Counted from the stretch's first letter, positions 1-8,453 are shown. The stretch is 36,727 nucleotides of DNA from Bacteroidaceae bacterium (GCA_017429945.1 JAFRNY010000006.1:1-36727), one strand, 5' to 3'. Numbers and translations: made by a program. The notes: a model not told the origin generated them from the letters alone.

Positions 1-39
1 ACAAATGACAAATGACGAATGACGAATGATGAATACCTA
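1..39 (+). repeat. Heptamer tandem array, ACRAATG type
   Basis: Five to six consecutive 7-bp units of the form ACAAATG/ACGAATG/ATGAATA run from the window edge. The same heptamer family recurs at 28011-28108 (+) and, on the other strand, at 29641-29745. The array probably extends left of the window. It lies on the coding strand of the downstream permease, and related units (GACTAATGACTAATG) continue up to that gene's start at 101. Confidence 0.85.
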
Positions 40-40
40 A

Positions 41-74
41 CCTCCATTCCCTCCCCCTTTGGGGGAGTCGGAGG
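41..74. repeat. G/C-rich intergenic hairpin
   Basis: A strong hairpin: CTCCCCC (51-57) pairs with GGGGGAG (61-67) across a TTT loop, and CCTCC (41-45) pairs with GGAGG (70-74) outside it. No T-run follows on either strand, so a plain Rho-independent terminator is not convincing. It may be a dispersed intergenic hairpin repeat or a processing site upstream of the permease. Confidence 0.55.
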
Positions 75-100
75 GGGCCGTGACTAATGACTAATGAATA

Positions 101-1360
101 ATGATTGAGCTATTTCACGAGATATGGCAGACGGCACAGCGCAACAAGCTGCGTACCTCGCTCACGGGCTTTGCCGTGGCGTGGGGCATCTTCATGCTTA
201 TCGTCCTGCTCGGTGCCGGCAACGGACTGCTCAATGCTCAGCTCGAGAACAACGATCGTTGGGTGGACAATTCGATGATGGTGTTCGGCGGTATGACCTC
301 GAAGGCTCACGAGGGCCTTCAGGAAGGTCGCAATATCTCGCTCGAGGACAATGACCTTGTGACGACGCAGACTCGTTTCACTAAGAACGTCGACAAGGCT
401 GGCGCCATACTCTACGAACCTGGAGGCACCGTAACCTACGGCGAGAACTACGTCAGCAGCAGCCTGCGCGGCGTCTATCCCATGGACTTCGAGATCAACA
501 AGCGCAAGCTGGCAGCCGGACGATTCATCAACGATATCGATATACGCGACCGCCGCAAGGTGGTGGTGATGCCGGAGAATCAGGCCCGCGAGCTCTTGCC
601 TAACGCTCCGCAACGGCTGATAGGCAAGATGGTGAAGGTGGGCGATATAGCCTTCACGGTAGTGGGCCTGGAGCAGGAAGATAAGAGTCGCATGAGCACC
701 GAGGCCATTGTGCCGTTCACGACATTGCAGACGATTTATAACAGAGGTAACGACGTCGGCCGCATCAATTTCACTTTTCATGGACTTGATACCGAGGCCG
801 ACAACGAAGCCTTCGAGGAGCGCTACCGTGCAACTATAAACCGTAACCACCGTGCCGCCCCCGACGACGAGGAGGCCATCTGGGTGTGGAACCGCTTCAC
901 GCAGGCTATGCAGATGGCCAAGGGCACGAAGATCATACGGACGGCACTTTGGATTATCGGCCTGTTCACGCTGCTCAGCGGCATCGTGGGCGTGTCGAAC
1001 ATCATGCTCATCACCGTGCGTGAGCGCACTCGTGAATTTGGCATCCGCAAGGCCATCGGTGCCTCGCCGCTGTCGATTCTGCGAATCATCATCACTGAGA
1101 GCGTCGTCGTCACGGGCTTTTTCGGGTATATAGGGATGCTCTTGGGCGTCCTTGCCAACCTATATATGGACGCCACGTTGGGCTCAAAGCCTATTGAGAC
1201 GGGACTGTTCACGACGACGATGTTCGTGAATCCGACCGTCAGTCTCGGCACGTGCGTGGCTGTGACCGTAGTGTTAATCATCGCAGGCACCATAGCCGGG
1301 CTCGTTCCGGCCATGAAGGCAGCCCGCATACGTCCCATCGAAGCATTGAGAGCGGAATGA
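101..1360 (+). CDS. MacB/FtsX-type ABC transporter permease (first of two)
   Basis: Inner-membrane permease of an ABC efflux system of the MacB/LolC/FtsX superfamily, 419 aa. There is an N-terminal membrane segment at about residues 20-43, a periplasmic MacB_PCD-like domain to about 280, then three C-terminal segments (about 279-306, 328-355, 383-407). The FtsX-domain signature is clear: ERTREFGIRKAIGAS after the second segment and the terminal AARIRPIEALR. No nucleotide-binding domain is fused, so an ATPase must be encoded elsewhere, probably left of the window. It overlaps the next permease by an ATGA (1357-1360), so the two are translationally coupled and probably form a heterodimer. The substrate (macrolide, lipid, peptide or other) cannot be read from the sequence. 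The start at 101 is preceded by heptamer-repeat-like DNA and has no clear ribosome binding site. Confidence 0.9.
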   Translation: MIELFHEIWQTAQRNKLRTSLTGFAVAWGIFMLIVLLGAGNGLLNAQLENNDRWVDNSMMVFGGMTSKAHEGLQEGRNISLEDNDLVTTQTRFTKNVDKAGAILYEPGGTVTYGENYVSSSLRGVYPMDFEINKRKLAAGRFINDIDIRDRRKVVVMPENQARELLPNAPQRLIGKMVKVGDIAFTVVGLEQEDKSRMSTEAIVPFTTLQTIYNRGNDVGRINFTFHGLDTEADNEAFEERYRATINRNHRAAPDDEEAIWVWNRFTQAMQMAKGTKIIRTALWIIGLFTLLSGIVGVSNIMLITVRERTREFGIRKAIGASPLSILRIIITESVVVTGFFGYIGMLLGVLANLYMDATLGSKPIETGLFTTTMFVNPTVSLGTCVAVTVVLIIAGTIAGLVPAMKAARIRPIEALRAE

Positions 1361-2601
1361 GAATAGACATCGACGCATACCACGAGCTGCTCGAGACGCT
1401 GCTTCGCAACAAGGCGCGCTCGTTCCTCACCGGCTTCGGTGTGTTCTGGGGCGTGTTCATGCTCGTGGCTCTCATCGGCGGCGGAGCGGGCATGAAGGAA
1501 TTGCTGACCAACAACTTCGAGGGCTTCGCAACGAATGCGGCCATCATCTGGGAGCAGCCTACGACGAAGCCTTACCACGGATTCCGCAAGGGACGCCAAT
1601 GGACGCTTGCCACAGGCGACATAGAGCGTCTGCGGGCGCAGGTGCCGCAGCTCGAGGTGATCTCGCCGCTGGCTTCGCGCTGGGGCGTGCAAGCCGTCAA
1701 TGGCGACCATAAGTTCAGCTGCAGCGTCAAGGGTCAGCTGCCCGACTATGCCGATGTTGAAGCCCCTAAAATCTACTACGGCCGCTTCATCAACGCGATG
1801 GATATTGCACAGCAGCGCAAGGTGTGCGTGCTGGGCAAGAAGGTCTATAAGACGCTCTTCCCTGGCGGCGGCGACCCCTGCGGGCAGCTGGTGCGCCTGG
1901 ATTCGGCCTACTACTCGGTCGTGGGCGTAAACTATGCCGCAGGCAATATGAACATCAACGGGTCGGCAGACGAGGCCGTAGTGATACCCCTCTCGCTGAT
2001 GCAGCAGGCGTTCAACATGGGCGACCGCATCGACCTCATTGCCATCACCGCCCGCCGCGGCACTGCTATCAGCGACATCACTCCGCGCATTCGCGAGGTC
2101 ATAGCCCGTGCACACGACGTCGACCCAACGGACGAGAAAGCCGTCATGGTGTTCAACACCGAGGTGCTCTTCGGCATGATGGACAACCTCTTCTCGGGCG
2201 TCGACCTTCTGATATGGCTCGTGGGCATAGGCACATTGCTGGCAGGCGCCATAGGCGTGTCGAACATCATGATGGTGACCGTCAAGGAGCGTACCACGGA
2301 GATCGGCATACGCCGTGCCATAGGCGCCACGCCCCGCACGATTCTCACGCAAATCATCTCTGAGAGCATACTGCTCACGGCCGTGGCCGGCATCAGCGGA
2401 ATACTTTTTGCGGTAATCGTGCTGCAGATGCTCGAGCTGGGCATGACCGAGGACGGCCTGCTGAAAGCTCACTTCCAAGTGACGTTCTGGACGGCCATTG
2501 GCGCTGCCGCCCTCCTGGCAGCCCTCGGAGTGCTTGCCGGCCTGGCCCCTGCCGCGCGTGCCATGGCGATAAAGCCCGTCGATGCTATGCGCGAGGAGTG
2601 A
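1357..2601 (+). CDS. MacB/FtsX-type ABC transporter permease (second of two)
   Basis: Paralogue of the preceding permease, 414 aa with the same plan: one N-terminal membrane segment (about 24-44), a large periplasmic domain, and three C-terminal segments. Motifs are ERTTEIGIRRAIGAT and the terminal AARAMAIKPVDAMREE. I chose the ATG at 1357 because it overlaps the previous stop as ATGA and gives an N-terminus that aligns with the first permease (RNKARSFLTGFGVFWG against RNKLRTSLTGFAVAWG). An in-frame ATG at 1252 would add 35 residues read out of frame through the upstream gene and is rejected. With the adaptor 33 bp downstream it forms a MacA/MacB-like efflux unit. Confidence 0.9.
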   Translation: MRIDIDAYHELLETLLRNKARSFLTGFGVFWGVFMLVALIGGGAGMKELLTNNFEGFATNAAIIWEQPTTKPYHGFRKGRQWTLATGDIERLRAQVPQLEVISPLASRWGVQAVNGDHKFSCSVKGQLPDYADVEAPKIYYGRFINAMDIAQQRKVCVLGKKVYKTLFPGGGDPCGQLVRLDSAYYSVVGVNYAAGNMNINGSADEAVVIPLSLMQQAFNMGDRIDLIAITARRGTAISDITPRIREVIARAHDVDPTDEKAVMVFNTEVLFGMMDNLFSGVDLLIWLVGIGTLLAGAIGVSNIMMVTVKERTTEIGIRRAIGATPRTILTQIISESILLTAVAGISGILFAVIVLQMLELGMTEDGLLKAHFQVTFWTAIGAAALLAALGVLAGLAPAARAMAIKPVDAMREE

Positions 2602-2634
2602 TTTAGGATTAAAAAAACAATACAAAACTATAAG

Positions 2635-3771
2635 ATGAAACGATTTTTCACTTACACACTGGTGGCCCTCGTGGCTCTGCTTTTCTTAGGCACGTTCGTG
2701 TTCCTTTATCTCAACTCGCGCCCAAAGCCCGTGCGCTACGAAACGCTGACGCCCGCCGTCCTTGACATCCGCAAGACGACCATCGTCACCGGAAAGATTG
2801 AGCCGCGCGACGAGGTAGCCGTGAAGCCGCAGATCTCGGGCATCATCACAGAGTTGCTGAAAGAGGCCGGACAGCACGTGGAGGCTGGCGAAGTGATTGC
2901 CAAGCTGAAGGTAATCCCCGACATGAATCAGCTGGCATCAGCCCAAAGCCGCGTGCGCCTCTCGCGCCTAAACCTCGAGCAGGCCAAGACCGACCATGAG
3001 CGCCAAAAGACGCTTTTCGACAAAGGGCTCATCTCGGCCAACGAGTACGAGAAAGTGCGCCAGGCTTACAACCAGGCACGCGAGGAGGCCAAGGTGGCGC
3101 AGGAGCAGTTGGAACTGACGCGCGACGGCGTCTCGGCATCCAATGCTTCGTCGTCGAATACCCTCGTGCGTTCCACCATCAGCGGCATCATTCTCGATGT
3201 GCCGGTGAAGGTCGGTAACTCGGTGATTCTCAGTAATACATTCAACGATGGTACAACCATTGCTTCAGTGGCCGACATGAGCAACCTCATCTTCCGTGGC
3301 AATATCGACGAGACGGAAGTGGGGCGCCTCTCCGTAGGTATGCCCATGCAGATAACGATTGGTGCTCTGCAGGATGTGCGCTTCTCGGCAGCGCTGGAGT
3401 ACATAAGCCCGAAAGCGGCTGCCACGACGGGCGGCGCCAACCAGTTTGAGATTAAGGCGGCCGTGAACGTGCCAACCGACAGCCTCGGCGCCACCTCGCG
3501 CTTCATCCGCAGCGGATATAGTGCCACGGCCGACATCGTGCTCGAGAAGGCCGACAAGGTGCTCACTATTCCGGAGGCTGCCATTGAGTTCAGTGGCGAC
3601 AGCACTTTCGTCTATGTGGTCAAGGATGAGAAAGCAACGCCACAGGTCTATGAGCGTCGCGCAGTAACCACAGGCCTCTCCGACGGCATAAACATTGAGA
3701 TACGCTCGGGCTTGCGCAAGGAAGAGAAGGTTCGCGGCGGCATAATCCTGACAGAAAACGAGAAGAATTGA
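2635..3771 (+). CDS. MacA/HlyD-type periplasmic adaptor of an efflux system
   Basis: Periplasmic adaptor (membrane fusion protein), 378 aa, linking the two permeases to a TolC-like outer-membrane channel not seen in this window. An N-terminal membrane anchor spans about residues 8-27. A barrel-sandwich (lipoyl-like) half follows (VKPQISGIITELLKEAGQ, about 63-80), then a long alpha-hairpin coiled coil (about 98-165, with the turn near FDKGLISANEY), the second half-motif (STISGIILDVPVKVGNSV) and beta-barrel and membrane-proximal domains to the C-terminus. These are the usual domains of MacA-type adaptors. It starts 33 bp after the second permease and is followed by a strong terminator at 3919-3946, so it is the last gene of the operon. 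Confidence 0.92.
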   Translation: MKRFFTYTLVALVALLFLGTFVFLYLNSRPKPVRYETLTPAVLDIRKTTIVTGKIEPRDEVAVKPQISGIITELLKEAGQHVEAGEVIAKLKVIPDMNQLASAQSRVRLSRLNLEQAKTDHERQKTLFDKGLISANEYEKVRQAYNQAREEAKVAQEQLELTRDGVSASNASSSNTLVRSTISGIILDVPVKVGNSVILSNTFNDGTTIASVADMSNLIFRGNIDETEVGRLSVGMPMQITIGALQDVRFSAALEYISPKAAATTGGANQFEIKAAVNVPTDSLGATSRFIRSGYSATADIVLEKADKVLTIPEAAIEFSGDSTFVYVVKDEKATPQVYERRAVTTGLSDGINIEIRSGLRKEEKVRGGIILTENEKN

Positions 3772-4133
3772 TGCGTTCTAATAACAAAGGCAATGAATAG
3801 CAGATGGCACAATGCTTGAAATAAGCCCCAGAGGACCGACTGAATACAGGCAGGGGTTTGTGCCAATGGCTATATTATCGCCTTTTCTTAAGAACTACGA
3901 ATTCTACGAATTATTAGAGGGGGCCCTAATTCAGGGCCCCCTTTTTCAGCAATGATATAGCAGATGTCATAAACCTGCGCTCGACCTTGGTCGCTTCACA
4001 CTTGAAGAAAGGGTGTCAAGAATACAGACAGGGGTGAAATGAGCGAAGCGAATGGCGATCGTTTTCCGGGGCTTTTAGTCGTGGAAAATAGATGACGCTG
4101 AGGGGTGCGGGTAAGAAGTCTGTGGGGAACAGT
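3772..4133. other. Gap between convergent genes, with an imperfect direct repeat
   Basis: This 362-bp stretch holds no convincing gene. Besides the terminator at 3919-3946 it has two related blocks: ATAGCAGATG at 3797-3806 and 3957-3966, and GAATACAGRCAGGGGT at 3842-3857 and 4020-4035 (15 of 16 identical). The blocks lie 45 bp apart in the first copy and 63 bp in the second, so this looks like an old degenerate duplication. Nothing else stands out. Confidence 0.5.
3919..3946 (+). terminator. Rho-independent terminator of the efflux operon
   Basis: A perfect 9-bp stem, GGGGGCCCT (3919-3927) with AGGGCCCCC (3933-3941), a 5-nt loop and TTTTT at 3942-3946. It lies 147 bp after the adaptor stop. 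The T-run is only on the plus-strand side, so it serves the efflux operon and not the convergent kinase genes. Confidence 0.9.
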
Positions 4134-4748
4134 TCAGCTGAAGAGACCGTAGAGCTCGGCATCGATGAGGTCTGTGACCTGTTGCAGCGCCTGCGGGTCG
4201 TCGCCGAACTTGCAGTTGTCGCCATCGACGATGATGAGCTTGCCTTTGTAGTCCGCTATCCACTCCTCGTAGCGCTCGCTAAGACCCTGGAGGTAGTCGA
4301 TGCGGATGCTCTGCTCGAAGTCGCGTCCGCGCTTCTGAATCTGCGCTATGAGCGTGGGAATGCTGGAGCGGATGTAGATCATCAGGTCGGGCAACTTCAC
4401 GAGCGACATCATAAGGTCGAAGAGGTCGGTGTAGTTGTCGAAGTCGCGGTCGCTCATGTAGCCCTGCGCATGGAGGTTGGGAGCGAAGATGCGGGCGTCC
4501 TCGAAGATGGTGCGGTCCTGGATTACGGTGTCGGTGCTCTTGGCTATCTCCACGACGTCCTTGAAGCGCTTGTTGAGGAAGTAGATCTGCAGGTTGAACG
4601 ACCAGCGGCTCATATCTTTGTAGAAGTCGTCGAGATAGGGGTTGAAGTCGACGGGCTCGAAGCGGGCTGTCCAGCCGTAGTGGGCCGCAAGGAGCTTGGT
4701 GAGGGTAGTCTTTCCGCTACCTATGTTTCCGGCTATGGCGATGTGCAT
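4134..4748 (-). CDS. Deoxynucleoside kinase (dNK family), second of a tandem pair
   Basis: Cytosolic deoxynucleoside kinase of the dGK/dAK/dCK-like family, 204 aa, which phosphorylates deoxynucleosides to monophosphates in the salvage pathway. The P-loop GNIGSGKTTL is at residues 7-16. The DRT variant of the family's DRS/ERS motif is in VIQDRTIFED (about 95-104). The arginine-rich lid region IQKRGRDFEQSIRIDYL is about 137-153. The length is normal for the family. It is 71 bp downstream of a close paralogue, and the two resemble the tandem kinase subunits known as heterodimers in Lactobacillus; heterodimerisation here is inference. Which base is preferred cannot be read off. Confidence 0.9.
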   Translation of the reverse strand: MHIAIAGNIGSGKTTLTKLLAAHYGWTARFEPVDFNPYLDDFYKDMSRWSFNLQIYFLNKRFKDVVEIAKSTDTVIQDRTIFEDARIFAPNLHAQGYMSDRDFDNYTDLFDLMMSLVKLPDLMIYIRSSIPTLIAQIQKRGRDFEQSIRIDYLQGLSERYEEWIADYKGKLIIVDGDNCKFGDDPQALQQVTDLIDAELYGLFS

Positions 4749-4819
4749 GGTTTTGGAATATGGATTAGGGATTGGATGTATTATGGTTTATGGCTTGTGG
4801 TAGATGGTCGTTTGATATT

Positions 4820-5452
4820 TCATATTCCCTCTCCTTCCGGGAATAGCCCGAAGAGAGTGGTGTCGATGCGGTCGATGATGTGTGCGAAGTCTTCGCTGCG
4901 GTGCTGAAAGTCGAGGTTGTCGACGTCGATGGCAAGCATTCGCCCGCGATATTTCTCGTAGACGAAGTCCTCGTAGAGATGGTTGAGGTTGCGCAGGTAG
5001 TCGATGGGCATGGACTGCTCGTAGTCGCGCCCGCGCTTCTGGATGTTGGCCACGAGATGCGGTACGGAGGCACGGAGGTAGATCATCAGGTCGGGGTAGC
5101 GCAGGATGTCGGTCATCTGCTCGAAGAGCTCCATGTAGGTCTCGAAATCGCGGTCGGAGAGGTTGCCCATGCGGTGGTTGTTGGTCGTGAAGACGTACAC
5201 GCCCTCGTAGATGCTGCGGTCCTGAATGATGGTCTCTGTGCTCTTGGCCAGTTCCAGCAGGTCGCGGAAGCGCTGTTTGAGGAAGTACACTTCGAGGTTG
5301 AAGGACCATCGTGGGATGTCCTTGTAGTAGTCTTCGAGATAAGGGTTGTAGTCTACGGCTTCGAACTGCGCCTTCCAGCCATAGTGCTGTGCCAGCATAT
5401 TCGTCAGCGTAGTCTTGCCGCTTCCTATGTTTCCGGCTATTACGATGTGCAT
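4820..5452 (-). CDS. Deoxynucleoside kinase (dNK family), first of a tandem pair
   Basis: Paralogue of the next gene, 210 aa. It has the P-loop GNIGSGKTTL at the N-terminus, the motif IIQDRSIYEG and the lid IQKRGRDYEQSMPIDYL. An ATG at 5611 would add a 53-residue hydrophobic leader read through AT-rich DNA and the promoter. I rejected it because MHIVIAGNIGSGKTT matches the start of the neighbouring kinase exactly in register. The gene is preceded by a Bacteroides-type promoter (5482-5515), giving a short leader, and the pair probably forms one transcript. The two proteins share sequence along their whole length, differing mainly after the lid. Confidence 0.9.
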   Translation of the reverse strand: MHIVIAGNIGSGKTTLTNMLAQHYGWKAQFEAVDYNPYLEDYYKDIPRWSFNLEVYFLKQRFRDLLELAKSTETIIQDRSIYEGVYVFTTNNHRMGNLSDRDFETYMELFEQMTDILRYPDLMIYLRASVPHLVANIQKRGRDYEQSMPIDYLRNLNHLYEDFVYEKYRGRMLAIDVDNLDFQHRSEDFAHIIDRIDTTLFGLFPEGEGI

Positions 5453-5481
5453 TTCTGTCGGGTAAAGTGATTTTCTGCCGA

Positions 5482-5514
5482 CAAAGATAGCGATTTTTAG
5501 GTAAAGGATAACAA
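5482..5514 (-). promoter_or_regulatory. Bacteroides-type promoter of the kinase pair
   Basis: On the minus strand TATCTTTG (5482-5489) matches the -7 consensus TAnnTTTG, and TTG (5512-5514) sits 22 bp upstream at the -33 position. The -7 box ends 29 bp before the kinase start at 5452. Confidence 0.7.
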
Positions 5515-5611
5515 GAGAAAAGAGAAAAATTAAGGAAAAAGGGAAAAATAAGCAAAAGAGACAAAGAATTTCCGTGTCAGCATCGATTATTTGTTCACTC
5601 GTCGTATGCAT

Positions 5612-5652
5612 AAAAGCGCCAGACTGCTTTGGGATTGCAGCATGGCGCTTTT
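5612..5652 (-). terminator. Terminator of the TonB receptor operon, possibly bidirectional
   Basis: AAAAGCGCCA (5612-5621) pairs with TGGCGCTTTT (5643-5652), with an inner CTGC/GCAG stem (5624-5627 with 5637-5640). A/T tracts flank both sides, so it could stop transcription in either direction. It lies 50 bp after the receptor stop and before the kinase promoter. Confidence 0.75.
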
Positions 5653-5701
5653 ATTTTGCCTGGCGCTGGGCGTATTAGGAGAAATGTGTTAGTTGACGAG
5701 G

Positions 5702-8041
5702 CTACAGACGTATGGGGAAGATGGCCTTGACGGTGACGTTGCGCCCGGGATTGAAGATGCCCTGGCGGCCGGTGACGCTGTTGATGTCGGCATACTTCAG
5801 GCGGCTGAGGTGGCTCTGGTAGGCGCTGTTGAGCAGGTTGTCAGCTATGACGTAGAGCTCACAGAGCTTGTGGCTTCCGCGCAGAAGGATGTCTGTGCCG
5901 AGCGAGAGGTTGAGCAGCGTGTAGGCCGGCGTGGCCGTCTCGGTGCCGTAGGCGCGGTAGTAGTGGTTCTGGCGGAAGTAGTGCTGCACGCCGAGGCTGA
6001 GGTAGAGGTTGTCCAGAATGTGGTCGATGGCGTGGCGGCCGCTGTGGCCTACGGCGTGGTGGGGCTCTGAACTGTGGTGGTCGCCGTTGTGGATGAATTC
6101 CCATTTCACTTCGCCCGTGAGTCGTGCCGGCGGGGTGAGTGGTAGGTAGCGTGTGTCAAGACCTTGGTGGAGTTGGCGGGCATCGACGTATGAGAATGTG
6201 GAGCCGATGTGCAGTTGGTGGATCGGGTGTAGGTCGAAGCCAGCCTCGAAGCCCTTGAGCAATGCGTCGCCCTGCGTGTAGCTGAAGTAACGGTAGCTGT
6301 CGGTCAGCGCTTCAAGACCCATAGCCTGTGCAGCGTCGGCGCTCAAGGCTTGGGCGAAGATGTAGTTGCTGATGCGGTTGATGAAGAGGGCGGCCTCGAG
6401 CGAGAGATAGCGGCCGGAGTAGTCGGCGCCCAGGTCGGCCTGCAGGCTGTGTTCGGCCTTGAGGTTGTGGTTGCCTATCTCGTAGCGGAGGGTGCCATGG
6501 TGAAGGCCGTTGGAGCCGAGCTCGCTCAGGTTGGGGGCACGGAAGCCGCGGGCAATGTTGGCGCGGAGGTTAACGTTCTTATTGATGTGATATACGGCGC
6601 CGAGCGATGCCGAGAGGGCCGAGAGGTCGCGCGTGAAGCTGCTGAAGAGAGCGTCGCCGTCATCGTCGGTGAGGCTGTGGCTGTTGAGGTGGCGGTTGTC
6701 GAAACGCAGTCCGCCGCTGAAGGTCCAATGGCGCAGATTCTTGCTCGCCGTGGCGTAAATGCCGAAGTCGAAGAGGTCGTAGGCTGGGATGAGGTATTCT
6801 TCGCCACGGTTTTGCGAGCGCTGGTACATGCCTCCGATGCCGGCTGTGAGCTTCCAAGTGTCGAGGGCAGTGTGGACGTAGCGGGCATCGTAGGTGAGGG
6901 TGTGGAGGAGGAAATCGAGGGCTGCGGAGGAGGAGGCGTCGTGGGCGTGGGATTCGTCGTGGGTTCCGACGGGGAAACCGTCGGACGCAGCCCCGTGGGA
7001 GGTGGATTCGTCGTGGTCGTGATCTTCGCCGGCGTCATGGTCGTGATCTTCGTCGGCGTCTTCGTGACCATGGTGATGGTGGTGCTCGTCTTCGAATTCC
7101 TGGCGGCGGTTGAGCTGGTAACCGATGGTGGCTTTGATGAGACCGCTGTTGAGGGCAAAGGAGTTGTCGAGGACGGCTTTGTAGTGGCGAATCTGCTGGT
7201 AGGGGAGTGTTTTGGCGTAGGTCTTGAGGTTCGAAACGGAACTCTCGAGTTCACCCGTTTCGGGGTCGCGCTCGCCCTCGACGATGCTGGGGTTAAGATG
7301 GAAATAGCTCAGGGTGAGGTGCGAGAATCCCCAGTCTTTGTTCAGGCCGAGCATGGCGCTGGCAGCCCGCTCGCGGAACTGCGAGCTGGGGACGTAGCCG
7401 TCGTACTTATTCTTATACGCATGCGCGTACTTGTCGCTGAAGCGGGTGTTCCAGACGAAGCCGTGCTTGTTGCCGCCGAAGCGCAGGGAGTAGTCGATGA
7501 GGCCGCTGTTGGTCTGATATTCGGTGGAGGCGTCGGCGGCCATCGTGCCCTCGGTCTCTACGGCCTGAGGCTGGAAGATGACCACGCCGGCCATGGCATC
7601 GGAGCCGTACATGAGCGAGGCCGGTCCTTTGAGTATCTCTACCTGCCCTACGCTTTGGCCATCGAGTTCTATTCCGTGCTCGTCGCCCCATTGCTGGCCT
7701 TCCTGGCGCACGCCGTCGGCTATGGTTACGAGTCGGTTGTAGCCCAGACCGCGGATTACGGGCTTAGAGATACCGCTGCCGGTGGTCACTTGTGCCATGC
7801 CCGGCTGCCGCGATATGGCGTCTATGATATTGGTTGACGACTCTTGGCGCAGCGCTTTCTGCGTGACTACTGAGATGGGCGTAGCCGACTGCTTGCGCTT
7901 GATTTGCCCTACTGGGCTTGACACGACTACTTCGTTCAGGTTGAGGTGGTTGAAATATATGTCGGCAGAGTCGGGTTGCGACTGAGCTGACGCACTGGTG
8001 CATACGCACAAGAGCATCAACAAGGAGTATGTTGATTTCAT
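5702..8041 (-). CDS. TonB-dependent receptor with His-rich loop (probable zinc/metal uptake)
   Basis: Outer-membrane TonB-dependent receptor, 779 aa. The signal peptide spans about residues 1-19. A plug domain at about 35-155 includes PVIRGLGYNRLVTIADGVR and VEILKGPASLMYGSDAMAGV, and a beta-barrel fills the rest, ending in a segment without the usual terminal aromatic residue. Residues 317-368 form an extracellular-loop-like stretch very rich in His, Asp and Glu, and a second His cluster lies at about 655-700. ZnuD of Neisseria, a zinc receptor, has a comparable His-rich loop, so zinc (or nickel/copper) import is the best guess. The N-terminal carboxypeptidase-like domain common in Bacteroidota SusC proteins is absent. 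It is 50 bp downstream of a small Cys/His membrane protein and probably cotranscribed with it. Confidence 0.9.
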   Translation of the reverse strand: MKSTYSLLMLLCVCTSASAQSQPDSADIYFNHLNLNEVVVSSPVGQIKRKQSATPISVVTQKALRQESSTNIIDAISRQPGMAQVTTGSGISKPVIRGLGYNRLVTIADGVRQEGQQWGDEHGIELDGQSVGQVEILKGPASLMYGSDAMAGVVIFQPQAVETEGTMAADASTEYQTNSGLIDYSLRFGGNKHGFVWNTRFSDKYAHAYKNKYDGYVPSSQFRERAASAMLGLNKDWGFSHLTLSYFHLNPSIVEGERDPETGELESSVSNLKTYAKTLPYQQIRHYKAVLDNSFALNSGLIKATIGYQLNRRQEFEDEHHHHHGHEDADEDHDHDAGEDHDHDESTSHGAASDGFPVGTHDESHAHDASSSAALDFLLHTLTYDARYVHTALDTWKLTAGIGGMYQRSQNRGEEYLIPAYDLFDFGIYATASKNLRHWTFSGGLRFDNRHLNSHSLTDDDGDALFSSFTRDLSALSASLGAVYHINKNVNLRANIARGFRAPNLSELGSNGLHHGTLRYEIGNHNLKAEHSLQADLGADYSGRYLSLEAALFINRISNYIFAQALSADAAQAMGLEALTDSYRYFSYTQGDALLKGFEAGFDLHPIHQLHIGSTFSYVDARQLHQGLDTRYLPLTPPARLTGEVKWEFIHNGDHHSSEPHHAVGHSGRHAIDHILDNLYLSLGVQHYFRQNHYYRAYGTETATPAYTLLNLSLGTDILLRGSHKLCELYVIADNLLNSAYQSHLSRLKYADINSVTGRQGIFNPGRNVTVKAIFPIRL

Positions 8042-8091
8042 AAAGAATTTGTGTTTGTTGTGTTGCGAATAAATAAAAGAAAATGTGCTGT

Positions 8092-8445
8092 TTATCTATT
8101 CCACACAGGAGGGGCGCGCGAGCCGTGGGCCAGGGCGCACGACGAAGGCAGTTGCTCGGCAAAGAAGGGCTGCACTTGGCGGGCGCACGGCAAGAGAATA
8201 GCCAACAACGACGTTGAGGCTATGATGAATGAGGACCCCAGTAACTGGCAGAGCACACAGTCGTGGGCGCTGGTGCTGGCGCTAAGAAGGTGACCGGCGT
8301 GAGGCTGATGGTGGACGCAGGCACTGCACTCGTCGGCAATGGCGACGGTTGAGGGGTGAATATGAAGAGCTGCAGCCACCATTGTCGGCACAAAAACCGC
8401 CAACAGCAGCCAGGCATAAAACTGTCTCTTCAGTTCGATTTTCAT
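8092..8445 (-). CDS. Small Cys/His-rich membrane protein upstream of the metal receptor
   Basis: A 117-aa protein I cannot name. It starts with a basic residue cluster and a hydrophobic segment (about 9-25, LLLAVFVPTMVAAAL), continues with His/Cys motifs (HIHP, CSACVHH, HDCVLCQ) and a second hydrophobic segment (about 72-88). This resembles the small DUF2946-like proteins found beside metal transport genes, but that family link is a guess. I placed the start at 8445: it begins the signal-like segment and lies 8 bp downstream of a TATCTTTG promoter box; an ATG at 8607 would run through both divergent promoters. Context suggests periplasmic or membrane metal handling together with the receptor. 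Confidence 0.75.
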   Translation of the reverse strand: MKIELKRQFYAWLLLAVFVPTMVAAALHIHPSTVAIADECSACVHHQPHAGHLLSASTSAHDCVLCQLLGSSFIIASTSLLAILLPCARQVQPFFAEQLPSSCALAHGSRAPPVWNR

Positions 8446-8453
8446 ATCGGGAG

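Noticed and set aside
823-2625. A 600-codon open frame antisense to the two permeases
   Set aside because: It crosses both permease genes, has low-complexity composition and no domain; the permeases are well supported.
101-3771. Complete MacAB efflux system with ATPase and TolC
   Set aside because: No ATPase domain is fused to either permease and no TolC gene is visible; both may lie outside.
5453-5611. Upstream N-terminal extension of the first kinase, hydrophobic and 53 residues long
   Set aside because: It would read through the promoter and is absent from the paralogue; MHIVIAGNIGSGKTT is the family start.
6350-7837. A 495-codon Val/Glu/Gly-rich open frame antisense to the TonB receptor
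   Set aside because: Composition is a shadow of the receptor codons, with no family features.
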